A DNA stretch of 27,226 nt, taken from Purshia tridentata. Lineage: Eukaryota; Streptophyta; Magnoliopsida; Rosales; Rosaceae. A program made the translations under genes and the position numbers. Shown piece after piece: positions 8,232 through 17,809 of the stretch. Positions within the stretch are counted from its first letter, which is position 1. Every line of letters starts with the position of its first letter. The stretch spans positions 1-27,226 of the forward strand of contig QANT01002373.1 in NCBI GenBank assembly GCA_003254885.1, read 5' to 3'. The notes beneath the pieces are model-generated. The model made no database searches, had not been told where the DNA came from, and saw only the letters and a program-made list of their open reading frames with translations.

Positions 8232-10965
8232 ATGGGTTCCGTGATGCTTATGTTGTTGGTGTGCCTCTCTGTTGGGGCAATTTCGGTAGTTCAAGGGGAA
8301 GACCCTTACTTTTTCTTCACATGGAATGTCACCTACGGAACCCTCTCTCCTCTGGGAGTCCCTCAACAAGTTATTCTCATCAATGGCGAATTTCCGGGAC
8401 CCAACATCAACTCCACCTCCAACAACAACATCGTTGTCAATGTCTTCAATAACCTTGATGAGCCTTTCCTTCTGACATGGTAATTAAATTATTATATGGC
8501 TATACATATTTATATAGATATGATGTGTATGTTCGTGTGCTTGAATATTAATTTACAGTTAATTAAGTATTATGTAAATATTAATTAATTAATTGTTTGA
8601 TTAGTATATATATATATATACAGACACTTTCCAGTGTGAGATCCCACATTTAAGCCTAAATGTGGGATCCCTCATGGGCCCACTACATATTATATTTTGA
8701 TAATCGGAACCGTCTACTTTTTTGGTCTCCATTAAAGGATCGTGCTTGCAAAAAATTATATTAATTGGAGACCATTTGACCGTTCATTAATTGATCATAA
8801 TTTCAAGTATTTATTGAAATATTTTGTTCGTCTACTTATTTGATCAAAGTTCAATAGCTTAATGGTTTCCGATTAGCTTAATTTTTTGCAAGGATGATAT
8901 TTAAACGTAAACCTAGAAAATAGACGGTTCGGATCGTTTAAACATCCTATGGAATGGGCCCCAATGAAGAATCCCATAAATATGGGATCCCACACTTGAA
9001 AGGGCCTATATATCAAACACCTTCCAGTGTGGGATCTCACATTTAAGCCTAAATGTGGGATCCCTCATGGGCCCACTACACATTGTATTTCGCTAATCGG
9101 AACCGTCTACTTTTTTAGTCTCCATTAAAGGATCATGTTTGCAAAAAATTAGATTAATCGGAGACCATTTAACCGTTGATTAATTGATCATAATTTCAAG
9201 TGTTTATCAAAATATTTTGTTCGTCTACTTATTTGATCAAAGTTCGATAGCTTAATGGTTTCCAATTTGCTTAATTTTTTGTAAGGATGATCTTTAAACG
9301 TAGACTTAGAAAATAGACGGTTCGGATCGTTTAAACACCCTGTAGAATGGGCCCCAATAAAAAATCTCATAAATAGCCTCTATATATATAATTTGTTGTG
9401 CCTTGCGCACATATATGCATGCTTGCAGGAACGGTGTCCAGCAGAGGAAGAATTCATGGCAAGATGGAACACTTGGAACACAGTGCCCCATTGCCCCCGG
9501 TCAGAACTACACGTACCACTTCCAAGTGAAGGACCAGATCGGGAGCTATTTTTACTATCCCACAACTGGCATGCATAGGGCAGTCGGTGGTTTTGGTGGC
9601 CTTCGCGTGAACAGTCGTCTGTTGATTCCGGTTCCTTATGCTGACCCCGAGGATGACTACACCGTCTTGATCGGTGACTGGTACACCAAAAGCCACAACA
9701 GTCTTAAGAAATTGTTGGACAGCGGTCGCTCCATGGCAAGGCCTGACGGTGTCCTCATTAACGGCAAATCAACAAAGGGAGATGGCAAAGATGAGCCCCT
9801 CTTCACCATGAAGCCTGGAAAAACCTACAAATACAGGATCTGCAATGTTGGCCTCAAGAATTCCCTTAACTTTAGGATCCAAGGCCACCCCTTGTTGCTT
9901 GTTGAGATGGAGGGTTCCCACACCGTCCAAAATACCTACGAATCCCTTGATGTTCATGTGGGACAATGCTTTTCGGTGCTCGTCACTGCTGACAAAGAGC
10001 CCAAGGACTACTACATGGTGGCTTCCACTCGATTCACCAAGACGGTGCTCACCGGTAAAGGCATCATCCGTTACACCAATGCTAACGGCGCCCCTGCTTC
10101 AACCGAGATCCCTGAGGCACCTGTAGGATGGGCCTGGTCTCTCAACCAGTTCCGTTCCTTCCGCTGGAACCTCACTGCCAGTGCTGCCAGGCCTAACCCT
10201 CAAGGATCCTACCACTATGGTAAGATTAACATCACCCGCACCATCAAGCTTGTCAACTCGGCCAGCAATGTGGATGGCAAACTTCGCTATGCCATAAATG
10301 GAGTTTCCCACGTGGACCCTGAAACCCCACTCAAGCTAGCTGAGTACTATGGAGTTGCAGACAAGGTTTTTAAGTACGACATCATCAAAGATGATCCCCA
10401 ACCTACAGTTGATCAAGAAAAGATCACCTTGGCAACCAATGTTGTCAATCAAACCTTCCGTAACTTTGTGGAGATCATCTTTGAGAACCACGAGAAGAGC
10501 CTTCAGACATATCATTTGGATGGATACTCCTTCTTTGCTGTCGCGTAAGTAAATAAATAAATATATAACTTTTATTTATTTAGTCTGGATAATTTGTTCT
10601 AATAATATTTAAGTACGTATAAATTAATTGATTAATACTTTATATGTACCTACATGGACAGCATCGAGCCTGGAAGGTGGACCCCAGAAAAGAGAAAGAA
10701 CTACAACCTTCTTGATGCTGTGAGCAGGCACACAGTCCAAGTGTTCCCCAAGTCATGGGCTGCCATAATGTTGACATTCGACAATGCTGGAATGTGGAAT
10801 TTGAGGTCAGAGCATCCGGAGAGGCGCTACCTAGGACAACAACTCTACATCAGCGTTCTCTCTCCTGCACGCTCCCTCAGGGACGAGTACAATCTTCCGG
10901 ACAACACTCCTCTGTGTGGCATTGTCAAGAATTTGCCTCTGCCGCCCCTTCCATACAGCATTTAA
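8232..10965 (+). CDS. SKS: SKU5-similar (SKS) secreted multicopper-oxidase-like protein, pollen NTP303/Bp10 type, copy 2
   Basis: Three exons: 8232-8479, 9429-10544 and 10662-10965 (phases close; 555 aa). ATG 8232 is chosen because it aligns with the start of the twin and begins a signal peptide (MGSVMLMLLV..., ending VQG). An in-frame ATG at 8094 would bury that peptide and lies about 26 bp after the TATA box, so it is probably not in the mRNA. Three cupredoxin domains follow. Copper ligands are lost: QQRKNSWQDG for the first motif and YHLDGY (444-449) near the C-terminus, where even the last His kept in copy 1 is Tyr. There is no GPI-type tail. Intron 1 (8480-9428, donor GTAATT, acceptor TTGCAG) splits the codon for the Trp of LLTW and is absent from copy 1; intron 2 is shared. 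Proteins of this group are known as abundant secreted pollen-tube proteins; the biochemical role is unclear. Confidence 0.93.
8625..9006. mobile_element. TIR repeat copy A in SKS intron 1
   Basis: The left end, ACTTTCCAGTGTGAGATCCC, is mirrored by the right end ATCCCACACTTGAAAGGGCC (near 8987-9006), giving TIRs of about 20 bp. A sub-terminal hairpin AGCCTAAATGTGGGATCC is present. No coding capacity is seen. It is followed after a few bases by a second copy in the same orientation. Flanks are TA-rich, so a target-site duplication cannot be told from simple sequence. Confidence 0.75.
9018..9378. mobile_element. TIR repeat copy B in SKS intron 1, right terminus deleted
   Basis: It follows copy A with an offset of about 393 bp and only scattered substitutions (for example CACCTTCCAGTGTGGGATCT at the start). 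It ends at CATAAATAGCCTC, where copy A reads CATAAATATGGGATCCCAC; about 22 bp including the right TIR are missing. The intron acceptor follows 50 bp later. Confidence 0.75.
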
Positions 10966-11375
10966 ATTGACTGATCATGGATCTACGCACGTGTGATGTC
11001 ATTAATTAAGTACATGACTTAACAAAAAGGGATGGCCATCATATATAATGGAGTCGTTGGTGATGATCGAGGCATGTATCAACCCTTTCCAACTGCACTA
11101 AATGATCTAAATTCTAATATATTTCTATAACGTCCCACTCCCTATATAGATTTTTTTTTTTTTTGATATCAGTGGAATAACTTATAGTTTGTGCTCCTAA
11201 TTCCTACCGTTTTTCTAATTTATTTTACTTCGATCCATGATATCGCTCTTCATAATTAAACTTATATGAATCAATTAAGTTTTATAAGTAATGAACAGTA
11301 CTTATTCAACTAATCGATATTTCTCTAACATAATTAAGTTTATATCGGAAAATCTCAACCATGAAAAATAATTAT

Positions 11376-11442
11376 GTGTAACCAATACACAGCTACGTGG
11401 TGTAACCAATACACAGCTACGTAGTGTAACTAATCCAACGTA
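11376..11442. repeat. 24-bp tandem repeat, about 2.5 copies
   Basis: GTGTAACCAATACACAGCTA followed by CGTG or CGTA occurs at 11376 and 11400. A third degenerate copy (GTGTAACTAATCCAACGTA) starts at 11424. The unit contains GTGTAA and TACAC half-palindromes. No function inferred. Confidence 0.85.
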
Positions 11443-12917
11443 TCATAATATAGGTGAACATTATTAATACTATACTTTACTAATATAAATATACCATTGA
11501 CCAATAATATCATATATATTAGATTAATTACATTATGTGGCGGTATATCGGATACACCCAATAAATTTTTCTCAGGTAGATACTCATATTAACCAAATTG
11601 AATATGTGTCTCTTTCAAAGGGAGGAGCCCATTGCCTGACCACAAAAGAAACCATTTAATAAGATAGGTTCTAGGTCTTTTTTTGTTGTTATAAACTTAG
11701 TTCTAGGTTAAATATGAGAGAATTATCTTTAGCACCCCAATCTAAAGGAGGCAACAAAAATAAAGAAGATAAGGCTCTACAAAAGTTTCAATTATAAAAA
11801 ACTCCCTATTTTCAGTTTTATGGGTTTTACTCCCATGCAGCAGCAAGATGCAAGCTGGGTGCGGAAAATCTACCACAACCACATGATTCCACATTGTTTA
11901 TGAAATTGTGATATATTGTGGTGGGTTTCCATACCAAACTTCCTTAGGAGAGAAGCCCTCGTAGTTTTATATATTTAGTTATTGTTCTTGAAACTCTCTC
12001 AATTATTTATTTCTTTATAGATCTTTACATTTTAAAGATAAATTTGAGGCATCTTATCCAATCAATTTGGATGGACTCTCTTATATTTAAATACAAGTTT
12101 TTTTCTTTTCATTTATATGAGACAAAAATATGTTTATTTGCATTAATAAATACATCAGAATTCATCGTTCTCTTTAGTTTATCAATTGAATGTTATGAAG
12201 TGATAGCTAAAAAACATAACATAATCTAACAAAAAGGACATTAACATAGAGGCAGAAAGCAAAATAAAAAAATAAAAAACCAAATAATTGCCTCAATTAA
12301 TCTTGAATGTCAAACAATATTCTCCAAATGCTTGTGCTGATTTTTCCATTTCATTAATGGCAAAAGAAAAGGAGAATTGTTTTGTTTTATTGTCGAGTTG
12401 CACAAACAACAACACCATAAAACAAGTTTTTGGGAGGAGGGTCATATGATTATCAGAAGATACTCGCTCAAAGCGCTTGAACATGAGAGGTATGAACCAA
12501 GGTGGGCCTCAGCGTGGCAACCTGGTTTGCCATGACACCTGATCCACACCTCTCGCTTCTCCTGGGAATGCTCCACTAACACTATTCTCTTGTATTCCAT
12601 CTTTTGTATCTCAAAAATCAAAACCACCGCATCTCCTTATTGCTCTCTCTGCCTCGTCCACGCTTCTCATATAATTCAGAACGTTGAATTCCTCTCTCAA
12701 TCCCTCATCTATCACTCCCTAACTTTCCTTTTTTTTTTTTTTTATATTATTAATATACAAAAGGAAATAAATAAATAAAAAGTGATCGGTATATACATAT
12801 GCGTGTGCTAGTGTTCACATACTGCATGTATACGTCATGATTCATGTGGATATTAATATTACTAGTTTCTTCAAAGCAAAAGCAAATGCAGATAACGATA
12901 CAGCAATAGTTGTCATC

Positions 12918-12967
12918 ACTAGATGCAGAAGCTAATCGTCTGACTAGATGCAGAAGCTAATCGTCTT
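12918..12967. repeat. 25-bp tandem duplication
   Basis: ACTAGATGCAGAAGCTAATC plus GTCTG/GTCTT occurs twice back to back (12918 and 12943), nearly identical. It may lie in or near the 3' end of PURA transcripts. The near identity suggests a recent slippage or duplication. Confidence 0.9.
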
Positions 12968-13452
12968 TACACCCGGCAGCAGAGTGAGTAGCATAAACTT
13001 CAACCAAGTTAGTTCCTCATCATGATTTAGCTTCAAGCTCACCAACCACAAGATTAAATTTAAAACACAATTGAAAAACTGTATCACAAGCTATGAAACT
13101 AAAAATAAAGTAGATGCATTTGTCCTACCCAACAAAAAAAAGAAAGCACAGCAGGAATGATCATTATTAAGTTGGATGGTTGACACACTATCAAACTCAA
13201 GTTACAAGTAGCTGGTCGATTTTTCTGTTATTGTCTGTTTAAATTAAGCTTGGCAATCAGCTCCGAAATCTAAGTTGATCAATCAGAAATCGGATTATTT
13301 CAGACTTGAATGAGAGAACAGAAGAAGAGAAGAAAATAATAGAACACAACTGTGAGGACAATCCCACCCCTAGTCAAACACCTACTTGTACCACTAAAGC
13401 AATCTTGATATACTGGAATTATTTGTTTAATCACCAAACCACCGGGTACCAT

Positions 13453-16400
13453 TTATCTCTGGGGTGGATCCACTGTTCGAACATTTGCACCCGTCATTCC
13501 TTCAATTCGGTCTTTGGTTATCTCCACAAAATGACCCACTATTTCATGGAACTGCTTGAGCCCTGATAGTGGGAGAATTATAGAGGACCGATCAGAACCT
13601 GCAACCTGCAATTTTAATGAATTTCAAAAATATTAAAACCATTTAGTATCACAAACCTTAATTAACGATTCAAGTTTTTTAAATTTGGTACCAGAACTTT
13701 GGGCTGCGTCCCAAGTTGGCACCTGAACTCTAATTTGTCCCAACTGCATACCTCATTTTTTATTTTGTATTGATTGGTACATCTGTCTAAATCAATAAAA
13801 AAAGTTGCCAAGCTCATGGGTATTTCAGTAAATGCAGTTAAGATTGTTTACCCAAATAGACATTCACAGGGGTAATTTTATCTTCTTCTTCACATGTTCC
13901 ATTCTTCTCTCCGCCCCCACCCACCCACCCACCCTCCCTCAACCACCTTCTCCTCCTCCTACTCCTTCCTCTTCTTCTGTAACTGTTTTAGGTCCCTAAC
14001 CTACTGCAGAGCCCATCACAGTCCCACACCCACCCTCGTACCTCACAGTCCCTTCTTCTTCTTCTACTTCTACTTCTTCTTCACTTACTGTTTCAAATCA
14101 TAGAATTAAAAATATATAAAAAATTAAAAACAAAACACAAGAAAACTACTGCAGATCCCCCACCCAGCCCGTACCCACCTCCTCTTCTTCTTTTATTTTA
14201 TTTCTTCTTCTTCTTCCTTTTTTTTTTTGTTCATTACTCTGATTTTTATTGTTTTTATTTTGAAAGCTTGTAAAAAACTTAATTACCACTATCTCTGCTA
14301 AGTTTGCTACCGGAATTAGCATTTTGACTGACGGAATTAAGATTTGGTACTTATTATATACAAAATAAAAGATTGGGTATGCAATTGGGACAAATTAGAG
14401 TTCTGGTACTAAATTGGGACACAATCCAAAGTTCAGGTACCAAATTTGAAAAAAAATAAAACTAATTATAAATATGAACAGCCAAATCCACCTAGGGTCT
14501 CGGTGAAAATTTTCTTTCGTTTGTGAAGCATACCTCAGATATTCTTAGAAAATGACCCCTGTTATTACTCCCAAGATCAAAGAAGAATCTCTTTTGATCA
14601 GCTCTGATGACTTTAGAAACCCCCATGTTACCAATTTCATCCTGTGCCGCCAACTCTGCAGATCTGTCAACATTCAGTTCAGAACTTGGCGTAGTTTGAT
14701 TACTGTGGCCAGATATGAAGCCAGCGCCCACATCATCTGAAAGCCCAACAAGACGTTCTGAAGGTTCTGAAGTTTGCTGCTTTGGCATGGAAACAACCAG
14801 GTGGAAAATTAAAAGAGCATGTGAGACTCCCAAAAGAGAAACTTATATTAGCTAGAAAGTATGAAAAACAAGGAAACCTGATTGGGCAGTATAAAAAGCC
14901 TTGAGGCTTCATTGATCTCTGCCAAAATGTTCCTAAATGCTGCCCACCCTTCATCCCGGGTGCTTCCTGCAGGAACAATGATTGTACTGCGATTTCTACT
15001 AACAGAAGCTTCAGATACCTGCACCAAGAAATCTATTAGAGCAGTAAAAATTGGAGAACAAGAAACTAAAGTCTAGACCTTGCATTGTCTTCTCTTCAGA
15101 TTTGTTACAATATACATAAAGACAAGAATAAAACAATACTCCATGCAACAAGTGATAGCTTCAAATGTCATCCAAACAGATAAAAGTTACTCTGGGAAGG
15201 AGCTCACAAAGAAGAAGGCCTGGGGGACAGGGACCAGAGTTCCATGTCCTAACTTTGGAGTTAAAATTAGAACCATTATTTGACGATAGCACTCACTTGA
15301 GCACCTAAAACACTGCAGCCATTGGATCATATATTCCATTTCAGGTGAGCACCGATGCCTATTTTCAAGTGATCGCCTCCATTATTTAATATTCCATTTC
15401 AACAATGGATAAGCAGAAGTTGGTAAAATGCATGTTATGTAAGGGCCAAATGTGAGTTCTCAAATTATCAAAGAGTAAAAGGTTGACAGTTACGTAAGTA
15501 GCAGATTTTTGAGTGTGTTGCAATGAAAGGAGCATGGAGCTCAGGAATTTGGTGCAGAAAAACCTCTCTTTTGTATGCATGTCTGGGTTTGACTTTGTAA
15601 GCTCCCACATGATCATGTTCTGAAATGGGATTAAAAGAAAGGAGTGGTTTTTTTTCCCAGGCACAAAATAGAGAAGCAAAGTGGCCTTTAAGTTAAAGTT
15701 AAAAAAAAACAAAAAACAAAAAAAAAAAAAAACAAAAAAAACAAAAACTTCAGGTTCAGCACCCAATATTATTATCAATTTTAGGCCGTAACTGGTTTGT
15801 GTGATGGTGGCATTATTCTTTTGTTGGCAGTTCTAGACAAGAGAACGTTCACTAACTACGTAATCTGCCATTCAAACCTTAACTTAGAAACTACATCTGT
15901 TGAATAACCACCTCAGTATATTGGACACTACCCTTTGGAGCAGAAGGCGAGAAAAGAAGTGGATAGAAAACTACTTCCATCTGACAATTTCATAAACAAG
16001 ACACTATCTAAACTAATCAATCGGTTTTAAGATAGAAAAACTTTGAAAGTAACATTAAATTAGAAGTATCATCCTCATTACCATGAGAGAACTGATACAA
16101 ATGTTTATGCATTGCAAGGCAGCAGAGGCAAAAGAGCATAATTTGTTGCAAAAGCATCCCTGTTGTCCTCCAATTAAATAAGCCAACTTCAGACTATAAA
16201 ATCAAGCTCCTTTATCTTGCATACTATTCTAAGAAAGGGGGGTTCACAACAGTCCACTATGCCATCAAGTTAGTCATTGAATCATCCTTGGCATACCTTT
16301 GTGTCTTTGGTTGATACAAAAAAATATCAGATCCATGCCATAATCAGTTTCCATAATTTCTGATCACCATCAACAGAGGAACCTTTCCTCAAAACAAAAG

Positions 16401-16881
16401 GATAATTGATCCCAGGTAGCCTGTTAGAAATTATAGGATGTGTCTCTTTGTAAAGCAATTAGAATTAGCATGAAAATGGGACGTGATAAATGTAAGAAGA
16501 TCTAAGAAGGAAAAAAGGAACCTTCAAGAAGCGGCCCCTGCGGTTTTCGCCAATGTCAAAGTAGAAGACCTTGGTGTCGAGCTGCAATTCCTTGCTGAAG
16601 ACGTCCTGATCGTCGGAATTAACATAGTAATTGAAGAGATCGAGGAACCAGGAGATGCCAGAGAAGGGAACGATGATGGTGGACCTGGTAGCCGATGTTT
16701 TCTCGGAAATTTTCAGATAGCGACCGCGAGGGTTCTCTTTGAGATCGAAGTAGAAGAGCTTGTGCTCGACCTGCAGCGTCTTACAGAGCAGTTCCACGTC
16801 ATTCCCTCCACCTCCTCCTCCTCCACCTGCTGTTGCTGCTCCTCCTGCTCCTCCTCCTACGCCCCCCGAATTCCCTTCCAT
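13453..16881 (-). CDS. PURA1: PUR-alpha single-stranded DNA/RNA-binding protein
   Basis: Four minus-strand exons: 16522-16881, 14878-15018, 14534-14776 and 13453-13605; all phases close, giving 298 aa, close to the usual plant length. A Gly/Ala-rich N-terminus (about 5-26) is followed by three PUR repeats at about 29-90, 98-165 and 219-285, each with the KxFYFDL/KRFFFDL and RGRxLK/RGHFLR strand motifs and a following STIIVP or SSIILP. The C-terminus reads GANVRTVDPPQR. The family binds purine-rich single strands with (GGN)n or telomere-box motifs; in plants it is linked to promoter control of translation and cell-cycle genes, acting as a dimer in the nucleus. Translation must begin at ATG 16881; the codon two positions earlier is TTG. 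Intron 3 contains a 781-bp TIR element. The gene is divergent from the PPR gene, with 928 bp between the ATGs. Confidence 0.95.
13675..14455. mobile_element. 781-bp TIR element in PURA intron 3
   Basis: The left arm (13675 to about 13770) reads TTTTTTAAATTTGGTACC, then AGAACTTTGGG, GAACTCTAATTTGTCCCAAC and TGCATACC. The right arm (about 14350-14455) gives the same series inverted: GGTATGCAATTGGGACAAAT, GAGTTCTGGTAC, CAAAGTTC, GGTACCAAATTTG. TIRs are about 100 bp and imperfect. The interior is pyrimidine-rich (CCCACCCACC, CTTCTTCTTC) with no transposase. It occupies most of the 928-bp intron without touching the splice sites. Confidence 0.8.
15019..16521 (-). other. PURA intron 1
   Basis: A 1503-bp intron (minus-strand donor GTTCCT, acceptor GTGCAG). 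It contains an A-rich simple tract at about 15700-15745 and a partial local duplication around ATATTCCATTTCA (near 15330 and 15392). No exon-like conserved segment is seen; ORFs inside are incidental. Confidence 0.7.
16806..16861 (-). repeat. (GGN)n glycine-codon tract in PURA exon 1
   Basis: On the sense strand the Gly-rich N-terminus is encoded by runs of GGN and GCN triplets (GGTGGAGGAGGAGGAGG and similar). This matches the published PUR-element consensus (GGN)n bound by PUR proteins. A further purine-rich hexamer run (GAGTGA repeats on the sense strand, about 16897-16922) lies just upstream in the probable 5' UTR. Confidence 0.7.
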
Positions 16882-17809
16882 CTCCAAATTAAAGCGGGAC
16901 TCTCACTCTCACTCTCACTCTCAGTTCTTGTATTTCCTAAACAACACCACACGAAGCCAAGTAGTGATGAATTATGAATTCATGATTGATTGACTGCGCT
17001 TCAGTTTCAGTATTCCAGAGAAGCTAAACTAAACTACGGGTGGTATTTGGTAGGTGTCAGTACTCAGATCTCACTTCTCACAATTACCTTATTGCTCAAT
17101 TGCTGTCTCTGTTGTGTAACATCTACTACCAGCAGTGACTTATGCAAACTAGGGTTTTGGGGATGTGAGGGGGAAATTGACCCACTCGCCACTCGGTCTC
17201 CACTGTCCACTCCCATCCCCTATTTCTAATTTCTAAAACATAATTCAGCTTTTTTTATTTTTTATTTATTTTTTATTATTATTATAGCGCTTTGACGCCT
17301 TCCTTGCTTGATTCCTTCCCAGTTCCCACTTACCAGTTACCGCTTACCTTTATTATTACTATTAATTATTTTTTGTCAGTTCCATCCAACCAATTGGATT
17401 ATTGGAGAATTGGAGTATATACTGTATATTTGCTCTCTTCCATCGTTTCTTCATTTTGCTTTCACTTTCTAATCTACGTCCAGTAAGTAAAAGTTACTTG
17501 TTACCATTCCAAGTCCCATGATCCCATGATTCCCAATTTCCCATCCTTCCTTCCTTCCTCTGACACCGATATCTTATATCCATCTCCATCCGCTGTATGG
17601 GTATCATCCTCGGGTCTTGCCATTTTGACCTTTCTAGTCAATTTGACTGAGTCTTTTCTTTTTGCCTGAGTGATTTTACCTTTCCCATTTTGATGTGCAG
17701 CCAAATGGGTGTTTGTTCTGCTTCTTAGTTCTTTCAAGTGCACACCAACTGGTACTAGCGTGAATTTGTGTCTTTTTCTCTTCTGTTTTGTTTTATTTTA
17801 CTTATTGGC
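16882..17809. promoter_or_regulatory. Divergent intergenic region between PURA and the PPR gene
   Basis: 928 bp separate the two start codons. It holds the (CTCACT)n tract, T-rich stretches and a sequence AAACTAGGGTTTTGG (near 17147) containing AGGGTTT, a telo-box-like motif common in plant 5' regions. No TATA box stands out. It must contain both promoters and 5' UTRs. ORFs at 16990-17229 and 17292-17486 are not supported as genes. Confidence 0.45.

Larger units (their letters stand above)
10966..13300. other. Intergenic region between SKS copy 2 and PURA
   Basis: Roughly 2.3 kb, AT-rich. 10966-11150 is the probable 3' UTR and downstream flank of SKS copy 2. Two small tandem duplications are listed separately. 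ORFs at 12044-12229, 12293-12484 and 12442-12627 match nothing I know. The less AT-rich part near 12480-12640 (GTGGGCCTCAGCGTGGCAAC) could be a promoter or gene relic, but nothing decisive is visible. About 12900-13450 is probably the 3' UTR or downstream flank of PURA. Confidence 0.4.

Noticed and set aside
8232-10965. Broken or frameshifted SKS gene (two separate open frames)
   Set aside because: The break is a normal intron with GT donor at 8480 and AG acceptor at 9427-9428; the phase closes exactly in the Trp codon.
12293-12627. Minus-strand ORFs with several Cys and His near 12.5 kb
   Set aside because: No recognisable domain, no splice partners, and no clear coding bias.
15700-15745. 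Poly(A)/AAAAC tract as the tail of a retroposon
   Set aside because: No upstream element body or target-site duplication is seen; simple sequence inside PURA intron 1 explains it.
16879-16887. PURA start two codons earlier (MEME...)
   Set aside because: The upstream codon is TTG, not ATG; plant initiation is taken at ATG 16881.
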